NCBI RefSeq assembly: GCF_040719375.1
Contig: NZ_JBFDTP010000002.1
Span: 2,170,001-2,234,000 of the forward strand
From: Clostridium sp. AN503
Lineage (GTDB): Bacteria; Bacillota; Clostridia; Lachnospirales; Lachnospiraceae
Direction: 5' to 3'
DNA length: 64,000 bases
In this document: one piece after another, positions 27,650 to 35,557 of the stretch
How the letters are laid out: every line of letters starts with the position of its first letter
Numbering within the stretch: position 1 is the first letter of the stretch
Translations under genes and position numbers: made by a program
Notes under the pieces: model-generated
What the model saw: the letters and a program-made list of their open reading frames with translations, nothing else
Database searches by the model: none
What the model was told of the DNA's origin: nothing

Positions 27650-28684
27650 TCAGCCGCCCTCCAGCTCAGCCTCCGTCCGGTAGCCCTCTTCATCCAGCAC
27701 ATGGACCGCCTTAACGATCCGGTACTGACCGTTGACATAGCTGTCAAATTCCTCCAGGCTTACATAGTTCCCCGCCAGCAGCTCCGGCGTTCCCGCCAGG
27801 CTTACAGACGCTTTTTTCGTCTTCCCCTTCAGGCCGTCCGCCTCCGCCGCGGCCCAGGCTTTCACCTTTTCCCCGCTGTCCAGACAGGGAATCCTCCGGA
27901 AATATGCACCAGCCCCCGCCTTTTTATCCAAAACCGCAGCCTTTGCCGCGGCGTCAGCCGTATATAGCGTATGATCACTGCCGCAGCCCTGCACAGTGAC
28001 CGTTGTATTTAAAAAGCTCCAGAAGGCAGACAGCTTCCTCACGCCGCTGTCCGGCTTCAGGGTAAGGGAAGCATCCGGGCTTTCCTCACTTTTTGCAAAA
28101 TATGCCGTCCCATTCTGCACGTAGAATTCCCAGCCTGCCGTCTCCGCTCCCACAAGCTCCTCAGTCACAAATCCATAATCTTCACCATCCTGCATCCTCA
28201 CCTCACCCGCAGCCATCGCTTCCGTATCATCCGCGCTCACACTGCACAGCCACGCGTAAGGCTTCATCACCTCCCGGAAAACAGCAGAATGGGTATCATT
28301 CTGGAAACATCTCGTATGCCGGGACTCCTTCATCAGACGCACTACATCACAGCCCTTAAGGAGGACGGTATAGCCCTTCTCCGATATGTCCAGCCCAGCC
28401 GAGTAAAGATACCCGGAAAACACTTTTTTCGTGGAAGACTGATATCCCAGAAACACCTCTAAAAGGCTTCCCGGCATCAAAGCCGTTTTCAGCCCGGACG
28501 TGACCGTATGCCCGTCCATATCATAACAATCCCAGAGAGCGATCTCTGCACTGCTCTCCCCGCGCAGGTCAAGCTCCACTTTTACCTGCTCCAGGCACGC
28601 GCCCAGCTCTTCCACCAGATCACGTCCTCCCAGCGTCACCTTTACCGCAGGAACCAAAAAATCTTCCCCACCATGCCCTGCCAC
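27650..28684 (-). CDS. gp27-like hub protein (late control gene D family)
   Basis: A 344-residue hub protein matching the N-terminal part of VgrG/gpD: an early VKVELDLRGESSAEIALWDCYD, a FLGYQSSTKKVFSGYLYSAG segment and a late LLAGNYVSLEEFDSYVNGQYRI. It would trimerise to link the tube to the spike. GTG start with GGGAGG upstream. In many systems this and the spike are fused in one protein; here they are two genes. Confidence 0.85.
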   Translation of the reverse strand: MAGHGGEDFLVPAVKVTLGGRDLVEELGACLEQVKVELDLRGESSAEIALWDCYDMDGHTVTSGLKTALMPGSLLEVFLGYQSSTKKVFSGYLYSAGLDISEKGYTVLLKGCDVVRLMKESRHTRCFQNDTHSAVFREVMKPYAWLCSVSADDTEAMAAGEVRMQDGEDYGFVTEELVGAETAGWEFYVQNGTAYFAKSEESPDASLTLKPDSGVRKLSAFWSFLNTTVTVQGCGSDHTLYTADAAAKAAVLDKKAGAGAYFRRIPCLDSGEKVKAWAAAEADGLKGKTKKASVSLAGTPELLAGNYVSLEEFDSYVNGQYRIVKAVHVLDEEGYRTEAELEGG

Positions 28685-28708
28685 AGTACCATTCCTCCCA
28701 TATGCCTC

Positions 28709-29377
28709 TTACTCCCCGTCCGTCAGTGCAGGAAGCCCCAGCTCCTGTCCCGGCCGGATATCCAGAGGGTTCTCCAGATTGTTATACCGGGCGATCTCCT
28801 TCCATTTTTCACAATCCCCATACTCCTCCCACGCCAGTTTCCACAGGCTCATCCCCTCCGTCACCACCCGGTACTTACTCCGGTCCGGGGACTGGTTGGG
28901 GTTCTTCTTATCCTCTGTTTGGGGCGGGACCCGGTCGATCGTCAGATCCAGCTTTGCCCTGAGGGGCTTTCCGCTTACGGCAAAATAACTGTACTCCGTA
29001 TTCAGGGAGGACAGTACTCCCCGGAAGGAGAATCCGCCCCACGCAAATTCGATCTCCGGCGGCCTGTGCAAGTTCCCCTCGATCTTTAGCAGCTCGCTGA
29101 TCTCCGCCACATAGTCCAGCACATCCCGCCCCTTCTCCTCCGCGGACAGCCCGCCCATGTTCTCCGTCACATCATAATAAAGACTTAAGCTTAAGCTGGC
29201 CCTCCGGCCTCCCACGAACTGCCTGGACGACCGGTTTTTCCCTCGCTCCCCTTTTTCTGTATATCCGGCGCTCTCTGTGATCTTATATTCCGCCGGGTTA
29301 AAAAGGCAGCTAATGGTCTCCGGGTCCGATGGTTTCCCCCGGTAGACCCGGATCACTGCATTCTGTAAAGATGACAT
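28709..29377 (-). CDS. LysM-domain baseplate protein (Pvc7/Afp7-like)
   Basis: A 222-residue protein with a contractile-tail N-terminal domain (CLFNPAEYKITES, SLSLYYDVTENM) and a C-terminal LysM-like peptide (SLWKLAWEEYGDCEKWKEIA, ending RPGQELGLPAL). In eCIS and phages such proteins join the tube to the hub. The frame is open to an ATG at 29401, but the ATG at 29377 lies seven nt after the tube gene stop. Confidence 0.88.
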   Translation of the reverse strand: MSSLQNAVIRVYRGKPSDPETISCLFNPAEYKITESAGYTEKGERGKNRSSRQFVGGRRASLSLSLYYDVTENMGGLSAEEKGRDVLDYVAEISELLKIEGNLHRPPEIEFAWGGFSFRGVLSSLNTEYSYFAVSGKPLRAKLDLTIDRVPPQTEDKKNPNQSPDRSKYRVVTEGMSLWKLAWEEYGDCEKWKEIARYNNLENPLDIRPGQELGLPALTDGE

Positions 29378-29384
29378 GCTCTGT

Positions 29385-29801
29385 TTACACCTCTGTCTCA
29401 TAAAGGCCCGAATGGGCGATCTCCAGCCTCTTGATCAGGATCTCATTGCTTAAGGCGTTCAAATCCCCGTAGTCGATCTTCGTGATGATCCCCTCATCAA
29501 ATGTGAATCCCTTAAAATTCGTTTCATTCCTTCCCAGGATGATGACCACGCCTGCCAGCTTCATCCCCCGCTTCAGCCGGTTGATGCTGCGGGTGACGCC
29601 GAGGGTGCGGACGCCGCCCTCCAGCGTGAGCATATCCGGTCTGGTCTTCCCCTTTTCAAAAAAGAGAGGGCTCCAGTTACGGCCGCCCTCCCTGATACTC
29701 TCATATTCCGTTTCTTCCCGGAGGCCTGATATTTTGGAAAAACCGTAGCTGTCCTGTCCGATATACACCTCAAACCGGCTGCTGGTCACAAACCTTTCCA
29801 T
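29385..29801 (-). CDS. Tube protein 2 (T4 gp19-like, tube initiator type)
   Basis: A 138-residue member of the T4 gp19/conserved tube family (FEVYIGQDSYGFSKISGL, late NEILIKRLEIAHSGL). It matches the second, Afp5/Pvc5-type tube protein that starts the inner tube at the hub. It follows the first tube gene by 19 nt. Confidence 0.88.
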   Translation of the reverse strand: MERFVTSSRFEVYIGQDSYGFSKISGLREETEYESIREGGRNWSPLFFEKGKTRPDMLTLEGGVRTLGVTRSINRLKRGMKLAGVVIILGRNETNFKGFTFDEGIITKIDYGDLNALSNEILIKRLEIAHSGLYETEV

Positions 29802-29820
29802 CCTTCATCCTCCTGTCCAA

Positions 29821-30252
29821 TTACGATTTTTTCGTCATCCCCTCATGGGCCAGCTCCAGCGTCTCAACAGCGATCTCATTGGAGGTGGCGTTGAAATCCG
29901 GCGCTGTATATTTGGTAGGCCATGCGTTGATCACCTGCCAGGAAGCCACCACCGCCTGCGCCTCATCCAACAGGCTGACTGTCACCGTCTTGCGCTCCAC
30001 GGCTCCCGTCAGTCCTTTCACAATCCAGTCATACAGGACCTGTCCGGAAATGATGCCTTTCTTGAGCGTGATATTGCCGTACTTGCGCAGGCCGGCCACC
30101 TTCAGGGGCGTCTCCGTCGCCATGTCGCCCTCCCGGTATTCGATCGGCTCAATGGTCGCGTCAAAGCCTGACACCTCCGAAAATCCTCCTGCCTCCAATC
30201 CATCTATCTCCAGCTTAAAGCGGAATTTTGCCCGCGGGTATCCGTCTGCCAT
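29821..30252 (-). CDS. Tube protein 1 (major inner tube, T4 gp19-like)
   Basis: A 143-residue gp19-type tube protein (FRFKLEIDGLEAGGFSEVSG, GNITLKKGIISGQVLYDW, and NEIAVETLELAHEG). This pattern is typical of the Afp1/Pvc1 main tube subunit. It lies 45 nt after the sheath gene and is the likely bulk tube component. Confidence 0.92.
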   Translation of the reverse strand: MADGYPRAKFRFKLEIDGLEAGGFSEVSGFDATIEPIEYREGDMATETPLKVAGLRKYGNITLKKGIISGQVLYDWIVKGLTGAVERKTVTVSLLDEAQAVVASWQVINAWPTKYTAPDFNATSNEIAVETLELAHEGMTKKS

Positions 30253-30297
30253 ATGCTACTGCTCCTCTCCTTCATATTTTCCAGGTTCCGCAAAAAC

Positions 30298-32025
30298 CTA
30301 CTGGGCGTCCCCGGTCTTCTGGGTGATGCGGAAGATCACAAACTCGGCCGGTTTCACAGGCGCCACGCCGATCACACAGATCAGCCGCCCATTGTCAATA
30401 TCATCCTGGGTCATGGTGCTGCGCCCGATGTTCACAAAGAACGCCTGGTCAGGAGCTGTCCCTGCCAGGGAGCCGTTCCTCCACAGATTGGTCAGGAACA
30501 CTTCTATGGTGCGCTGTACCCGCACCCAGAGCACCTCGTCGTTCGGCTCAAATACCGCCCAGTTGGTGTTTGCCTTGATCGACTCCTCTATAAAAATAAA
30601 CAGCCGCCGCACGTTGATGTATTTCCAGCTTCCGTCGCTGCTGGCAGTCCTTGCGCCCCACACCCGGATGCCCATACCGGGGAATGCCCGGATCAGGTTA
30701 ACCCCTTTTGGATTTAAGATGTCCTGTTCTCCTTTGTTGAACTGCACATCCAGACCCACGCAGGAGCGCACCACCTCATTGGCCGGAGCCTTGTGCACGC
30801 CGCGGGTATTGTCGCTGCGGGCGTAGATCCCCATCACAGAACCGGACGGCGGGATCGAGATATTCCGTTTGTCCAGAGGATCAAACACCGTCAGCCACGG
30901 ATGATACAGCGCCGCATAGGTCGTGTCAAAGATATTCCGGTGATTGATCATATCCTGCACCTTCTTGGCCTCCTTCGGAATATCCAGCACCGCAAACCGG
31001 CTGGCAAGATTCTCACAGTGGGCCACCAGGGACAGCTGTACGTTGGGGTCGGTAACTCCCGGGACCGCAATGATGGAAACCACATCGTTGTCCACAAAAG
31101 CCTGGATGCCGGTACGTTTCCCCGCCCCGTTATCGGTGCCGATAAAGTCAGCCGCTGTCATGCCAAGGGCATTGCCGTTGCTGCCGCCTGCAAAATCCAC
31201 CGAGAGGACCGCCGCGTCGCCTGCAAGACGGGTATAGGGAGGCACCGCTGCCGCATCCGCGCCGCCCAGATAGGAGACAGAGACCAGATCGGATTTCGCC
31301 AGCTTCTTTTCCACGTAATTGGGCGTTTCAATGTTGAAGGACAGATTCTCATAGTTCTCCACCATATCCTCGTAGCGGACCTCCATGTTGAACTCACAGG
31401 TGGAGATCGTCTTTTCCGGGAGCAGCTCCCTGTCTACCACATCCACGGCAAACGGTTCTGCAAAGGTCATGATATTGTCCTGGCTTTTTACCACCCGGTT
31501 ATAGACCACCTGGGTCCCGTCATGAAAAGCCACCACGTCCCCCGGAAAGAATCCGGCTCCGCTCTTCACCGAATAGCTGGTGCCCGAGGCTGTCTCAAGC
31601 ACCTCGAAAATCTGTGTTTTCGCCTTGGCTGAGGGAGAGATCAGTACACGGAGGCTGTTGCCCCACATGCCCGGATTTGCCGCCGTCATGGCGAGGACCG
31701 GCCCTTCTGCAGGTACCTGGGCGGACGCGCAGGTCGCATCCCCCGGCGAGACCCTGGCGATAAAAGCCCGCGCTCCGCCGTTGATAAAGAAATGCTCCAC
31801 CGCATAAGCCAGAAAACGGTAATCCCCGTACTCATTGGCGGACAGATATCCTCCGTAGATCCGCTTGAAATCGGAGAAATTCGTTACCAGCTGGGGCAGC
31901 CCCTCCACAGGCCCTTTTTCCGCCACGCCGATGAACCCTGCCGTACTGGTCCCCACTCCCTCCATGGGCTTGCCTCCGGAATCAAACTCTTCCACGTACA
32001 CGCCTGGTGATAAATACTCTGCCAT
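30298..32025 (-). CDS. Contractile tail sheath protein
   Basis: A 575-residue sheath with the hallmark start YLSPGVYVEEFDSGGKP and GVGTSTAGFIGVAEKGP, and a C-terminal region (FINGGARAFIARVSPGD early on; VRRLFIFIEESIKANTNWAVFE and a C-terminal PVKPAEFVIFRITQ). The contraction of this protein drives the tube. Only one sheath gene is present; well-known eCIS such as PVC and Afp encode three. GGAGT precedes the ATG. Confidence 0.95.
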   Translation of the reverse strand: MAEYLSPGVYVEEFDSGGKPMEGVGTSTAGFIGVAEKGPVEGLPQLVTNFSDFKRIYGGYLSANEYGDYRFLAYAVEHFFINGGARAFIARVSPGDATCASAQVPAEGPVLAMTAANPGMWGNSLRVLISPSAKAKTQIFEVLETASGTSYSVKSGAGFFPGDVVAFHDGTQVVYNRVVKSQDNIMTFAEPFAVDVVDRELLPEKTISTCEFNMEVRYEDMVENYENLSFNIETPNYVEKKLAKSDLVSVSYLGGADAAAVPPYTRLAGDAAVLSVDFAGGSNGNALGMTAADFIGTDNGAGKRTGIQAFVDNDVVSIIAVPGVTDPNVQLSLVAHCENLASRFAVLDIPKEAKKVQDMINHRNIFDTTYAALYHPWLTVFDPLDKRNISIPPSGSVMGIYARSDNTRGVHKAPANEVVRSCVGLDVQFNKGEQDILNPKGVNLIRAFPGMGIRVWGARTASSDGSWKYINVRRLFIFIEESIKANTNWAVFEPNDEVLWVRVQRTIEVFLTNLWRNGSLAGTAPDQAFFVNIGRSTMTQDDIDNGRLICVIGVAPVKPAEFVIFRITQKTGDAQ

Positions 32026-32059
32026 ACCTTACTCCTTTCCTTTCATGCCTTCTGGCATA

Positions 32060-32461
32060 TTATCGATAGGTATCCGCTTCCCGCTCCAGCGCGGGATCGT
32101 CATTGAGCGGCAGTCCGTTCACAATTCCCGTCGGCCTCACACGCCCCTGCATCTGCTGCACCACATGCCCCAGCTCGTGCCCCAGATGCTTCTCCTGTCC
32201 CGGTCCCAGATACACCTGGTCCCCACTGGTATACGCCAATGCCTGGACCGCAGCGGGCTTGGGGGAATCATAGTGCACCTTCACCGTATCCAGGGATATG
32301 CCGCTCTGAGCCTCCACTTTGGCCTTAAGCGTGTCCGGGATCCCTGTCCGGTTCAGCATCGCCTGGTTTCCCAACACTTCCATCTGGTGCATTGGTATTC
32401 CTGATGCTCTCCCGCTCTTCCTGTCCTGTTTTTCCTGCATCATCCGTCTCTCTGCTTCCAT
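32060..32461 (-). CDS. DUF4157 (eCIS core) metalloprotease-like protein, short
   Basis: A 133-residue protein whose second half is the DUF4157 domain: the LGHELGHVVQQMQGRV stretch holds HELGH (HExxH zinc motif), and EREAD supplies the third, downstream ligand. DUF4157 usually heads much longer eCIS cargo proteins; here the gene stops right after EREADTYR, with no toxin domain. It is the first gene of the operon, 34 nt before the sheath gene. It may be a stand-alone protease or a cut-down effector. Confidence 0.88.
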   Translation of the reverse strand: MEAERRMMQEKQDRKSGRASGIPMHQMEVLGNQAMLNRTGIPDTLKAKVEAQSGISLDTVKVHYDSPKPAAVQALAYTSGDQVYLGPGQEKHLGHELGHVVQQMQGRVRPTGIVNGLPLNDDPALEREADTYR

Positions 32462-32551
32462 GACATCTCCCCTTCTGCACCGCACGGAATTTGCGGTTAT
32501 TTTTAGACAGTTTGTGTTTCTATTTTTATTTATTTGTAATTTTCTTTGTTT

Positions 32552-32580
32552 ATTATATTTAATTTGACACTTTATTTCAA
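32552..32580 (-). promoter_or_regulatory. Near-consensus promoter of the contractile injection operon
   Basis: On the minus strand TTGAAA (32575-32580), 17 nt, then TATAAT (32552-32557). The start of transcription would be near 32545, giving a leader of about 84 nt before the DUF4157 ATG. The 268-nt divergent region is very AT-rich. An isolated 9-nt match to the LytTR half-site pattern, ACAGTTTGT (32507-32515), lies in the leader, and is only weak evidence of an operator. Confidence 0.75.
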
Positions 32581-32729
32581 GATTTTCTTGTGATTGACCC
32601 ACCAGACTAAGTGAATGACAATAAATTGTAATTATGGTAATAATACGGCCTATTTTCCTTTTCAGATATTTTAGAATTATGTAAACAAAACAAAAAACGG
32701 GCATTCAGCCCGCAAACGGAGGTACTTCT

Positions 32730-33452
32730 ATGAAACCACAGCAGCTGCAGTTCATTTACCTTACCACGCTTCATTCTGTACAGAACTTCTACAAGAATGA
32801 CCCTTCTCTCCTGATCCCCTTCCTGCATCCCGATATTACCTGGATCCGCAGCAAGGACAACCAACTCCTGACCGGAAGGACTTCTGTGACAGCATCCATG
32901 TCTGCCTTTCTGATGCCTCGTCCAGTCTGCCCGTCTTCTTTATGCTGCCGTATTCTGTACTGTGACCACGTATCCTGTACGCTTCTCTGCACCTGCAATG
33001 CCAATCCCAGTCAGATACACTGCGTCACCTTTCTCTGGAAACTGGAACATGACCAGCCTCAGCTCCTCCACATTCACGGCACCATATCCACAGAAACGGC
33101 AGCAGGCTCCGGCAGCCCAGAGCCAAACCTGGTATTTACCGGACAGCGAGCAGAGCGGTATTATCTTAAGCCCCGCGACATTCTCTATGTGGAAGCCGAC
33201 AATATCAGTTCCCGCCTGATCTGTGAGAACCGGGTGCTGCATATTTGCCAGCCTCTGTCCTTAGTCCAGGAGATCCTGCCCGGCTATTTTCTCAAGATCC
33301 ACCGCAGCTTTTTAGTCAACGTAAACTACATCACTGCCCTGCGCCGTTATACGGTTGAACTCCATGGCAGCATCACGCTCCCTGTTCCGGAGAAAAAATA
33401 CAAATGGCTGCGGGAATATTTAGACCAGTACCAGGGACGTCCCGGCCTATGA
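32730..33452 (+). CDS. LytTR-domain DNA-binding regulator with SnoaL-like N-terminus
   Basis: A 240-residue regulator. Residues 1-120 look like an NTF2/SnoaL-type sensor fold; residues 140-235 are a LytTR domain (RDILYVEADNISSRLIC, FLKIHRSFLVNVNYI, LPVPEKKYKWLREYL). No receiver domain is present, so input is probably by ligand. It is divergent from the contractile injection operon and is the best candidate for its control. GGAGGT precedes the ATG. Its 3' end overlaps the convergent MATE gene by six nt. Confidence 0.85.
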   Translation: MKPQQLQFIYLTTLHSVQNFYKNDPSLLIPFLHPDITWIRSKDNQLLTGRTSVTASMSAFLMPRPVCPSSLCCRILYCDHVSCTLLCTCNANPSQIHCVTFLWKLEHDQPQLLHIHGTISTETAAGSGSPEPNLVFTGQRAERYYLKPRDILYVEADNISSRLICENRVLHICQPLSLVQEILPGYFLKIHRSFLVNVNYITALRRYTVELHGSITLPVPEKKYKWLREYLDQYQGRPGL

Positions 33453-34787
33453 CACCTGCGGCATGATCTTTTTTATCTTGTAAAAATAATATGGCACGAT
33501 CGGGATCAGCGCCGCCACCCATGCAGCCGGGTCGGAGGCGCAGGTTCCCACAAAGCCCCAGCCCGCGCGGGCCACAAAAGCCACCACCACAGAACGGGCG
33601 ATCAGCTCAAACACTCCGCCCATCATGGGCATAAAGCCATACCCCAGCCCCTGGAGCGCATTCCGGTAGAGGAAGATGCTGCCCAAAAACGGATAACACC
33701 ATGCCACCGTCGTAAAATAAAGCTTCGCCGCCGCGATCACCTCTGTCTGGGAGCTGTCCACAAAAATATAGGTAAGCGGCTCTCCAAAGAAATGGATGAT
33801 CAAAAACATAAACGCGCTCCCGATCAGGATCATCACCTGGGTACTGCGCACTCCCTGACGGATCCGCTCCATCTGTCCCGCGCCGCGGTTCTGGCCCACA
33901 TAGGTTGCTATGGTTGCGCCGAAGGCGATAAACACCGACGTCACCAGGCTCTGGATCTTTCCGGCAGCCGAGAAACCCGCGATATAGACCGCGCCGAACA
34001 CATTGACAGCCCCCTGCACGATGATGGTTCCGATCGCTGTGATGGAAAACTGCAGGCCCATGGGTACACCCATGGCAAGAAGCTGTCCCATGGCCGCAAA
34101 ATCCCGCCTGAAATCCTCCCTGCCAAGCTTCAGGATCTCAAATTTGCGGACAATATAAACCAGGCACAGAAGCGCCGAGATCCCCTGTGCGATGACCGTT
34201 GCATAGGCGCAGCCCTCCACTCCCATGCGAAACACTACGATAAACACCACATCCAGCACTACATTGACCAGGGCAGAAATGATCAAAAAATACAGAGGGG
34301 ACTTGCTGTCCCCCAATGCCCGCAGCACCGCCGCGAAGGCATTGTAGGCGGCTGTCACCAAAAGGCCGGCATAGATGATCGCCATATAGGCAGCCGTGTC
34401 GCCAATAATATCATCCGGCACGTTCATCATCTTCAGAATTGGGTAGTTGAGCACCAGAAGCCCCGCCGTCATCACCACCACAAACGCCAGGCACAGGATC
34501 ACAGACATGGCTACAAAATGCCGCATTTTCTTGTAATCCTTCGCTCCGAAGCTCTGTGCCACCATGATGGCAAATCCGCTGGTGATGCCGTTTAACCATC
34601 CGATCACCAGAAAGATCAGCGAGGTGGTGCTCCCGATCGCTGCCAGGGCATTGACACCGATATAGCGCCCGGCCACAATGGAATCCACCAGATTGTAAAA
34701 CTGCTGAAAAATATTCCCAAGATAAGTGGGGATCATAAAGGCCAGAATGAGTCTGACCGGATTTCCCTTTGTCATGTCGTTTGTCAT
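33447..34787 (-). CDS. MATE-family efflux transporter
   Basis: A 446-residue, 12-span multidrug and toxic compound extrusion protein. MATE repeats are clear (PTYLGNIFQQFYNLVDSIVAGRYIG, and AQSFGAKDYKKMRH with its second-half twin YVGQNRGAGQMERIRQG). It would export a small molecule using a sodium or proton gradient; the substrate is unknown. It lies 124 nt downstream of the M48-type gene on the same strand and may be co-transcribed. Confidence 0.9.
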   Translation of the reverse strand: MTNDMTKGNPVRLILAFMIPTYLGNIFQQFYNLVDSIVAGRYIGVNALAAIGSTTSLIFLVIGWLNGITSGFAIMVAQSFGAKDYKKMRHFVAMSVILCLAFVVVMTAGLLVLNYPILKMMNVPDDIIGDTAAYMAIIYAGLLVTAAYNAFAAVLRALGDSKSPLYFLIISALVNVVLDVVFIVVFRMGVEGCAYATVIAQGISALLCLVYIVRKFEILKLGREDFRRDFAAMGQLLAMGVPMGLQFSITAIGTIIVQGAVNVFGAVYIAGFSAAGKIQSLVTSVFIAFGATIATYVGQNRGAGQMERIRQGVRSTQVMILIGSAFMFLIIHFFGEPLTYIFVDSSQTEVIAAAKLYFTTVAWCYPFLGSIFLYRNALQGLGYGFMPMMGGVFELIARSVVVAFVARAGWGFVGTCASDPAAWVAALIPIVPYYFYKIKKIMPQVS

Positions 34788-34911
34788 GGGAGTTTATTCC
34801 TTTCTTATATGGATTCCGTCAGCAGCCTGCCGCTGCTCACGCCCATCCATCTGCTTTTTTGCAAAACTCCCGACATTTTACCACAGGTGCAGACGGGACG
34901 CAACTGTTTTT

Positions 34912-35544
34912 TCAGCGCCCCATCAGCATATCCCCGTTTTGCTTCAGCCAGAGCCGGTGTTTGGCAAAGTCAGGCATCACCGTCTCCACCTGCTTCCAAA
35001 ACCGCCCGGAATGGTTCATCTCTTTTAAATGGGCCAGTTCATGGACCACCACGTAGTCCAGCACCTCCGCCGGCGCCAGGATCAGACGCCAGTTAAAGTT
35101 TAAATTGCCCTTCACGCTGCAGCTTCCCCACCGGGTCTTCTGGTCCCGGATGGTGATCCTTTTATAAGTCACCTGCATCTGGCGGGCATACTCCTCTGCC
35201 CTCCGGGCAATCACTCTGCCAGCCAGCTCCCGGTATCTCTGATATTCTGCTTCAGAAAGCCGGGGCTGCTGCTCTTCCTTCTCCTGCCGGAGCGCGGCGC
35301 GCTCCCGAAGCTCCACCTGCTTTCTCATGATCCACTCCCGCTTTTCCGCCACAAACTCATCCAGAACCGCCCTGCTGCACCGCCTGGGCGCCCGGACCGC
35401 CACACTGCCGTCCGGGGAGATCTGGATCGCAATGGTTCTTCTGGCGGAGCGGACCAAAGTACAGGAGACACCGCCAAGCTGCGTCTCCTGCATGATCATT
35501 TTCTCTGTCTTTTTTGTCATTCTTCTGTTTTGTCCTTCTGTCAT
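34912..35544 (-). CDS. YgjP-type M48 metal-dependent hydrolase
   Basis: A 210-residue zinc metallopeptidase-like protein of the YgjP (DUF45) family. The zinc motif is in VVHELAHLKEMNHSGRFW, with HELAH and a downstream His; KTRWGSCSVKGNLNFNWRLI is the family signature. The role is unknown. The start is uncertain, with three ATG codons within 51 nt. It follows the deaminase gene by 13 nt, but no functional link to it is clear. Confidence 0.85.
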   Translation of the reverse strand: MTEGQNRRMTKKTEKMIMQETQLGGVSCTLVRSARRTIAIQISPDGSVAVRAPRRCSRAVLDEFVAEKREWIMRKQVELRERAALRQEKEEQQPRLSEAEYQRYRELAGRVIARRAEEYARQMQVTYKRITIRDQKTRWGSCSVKGNLNFNWRLILAPAEVLDYVVVHELAHLKEMNHSGRFWKQVETVMPDFAKHRLWLKQNGDMLMGR

Positions 35545-35557
35545 CCGCCTTCTGACA

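Noticed and set aside
13256..32461. Prophage or R-type pyocin
   Set aside because: No capsid, portal, terminase, integrase, holin/endolysin or fibre-chaperone gene is present. DUF4157, AAA+ ATPase, DUF4255 cap and DUF4280 tip mark an eCIS instead.
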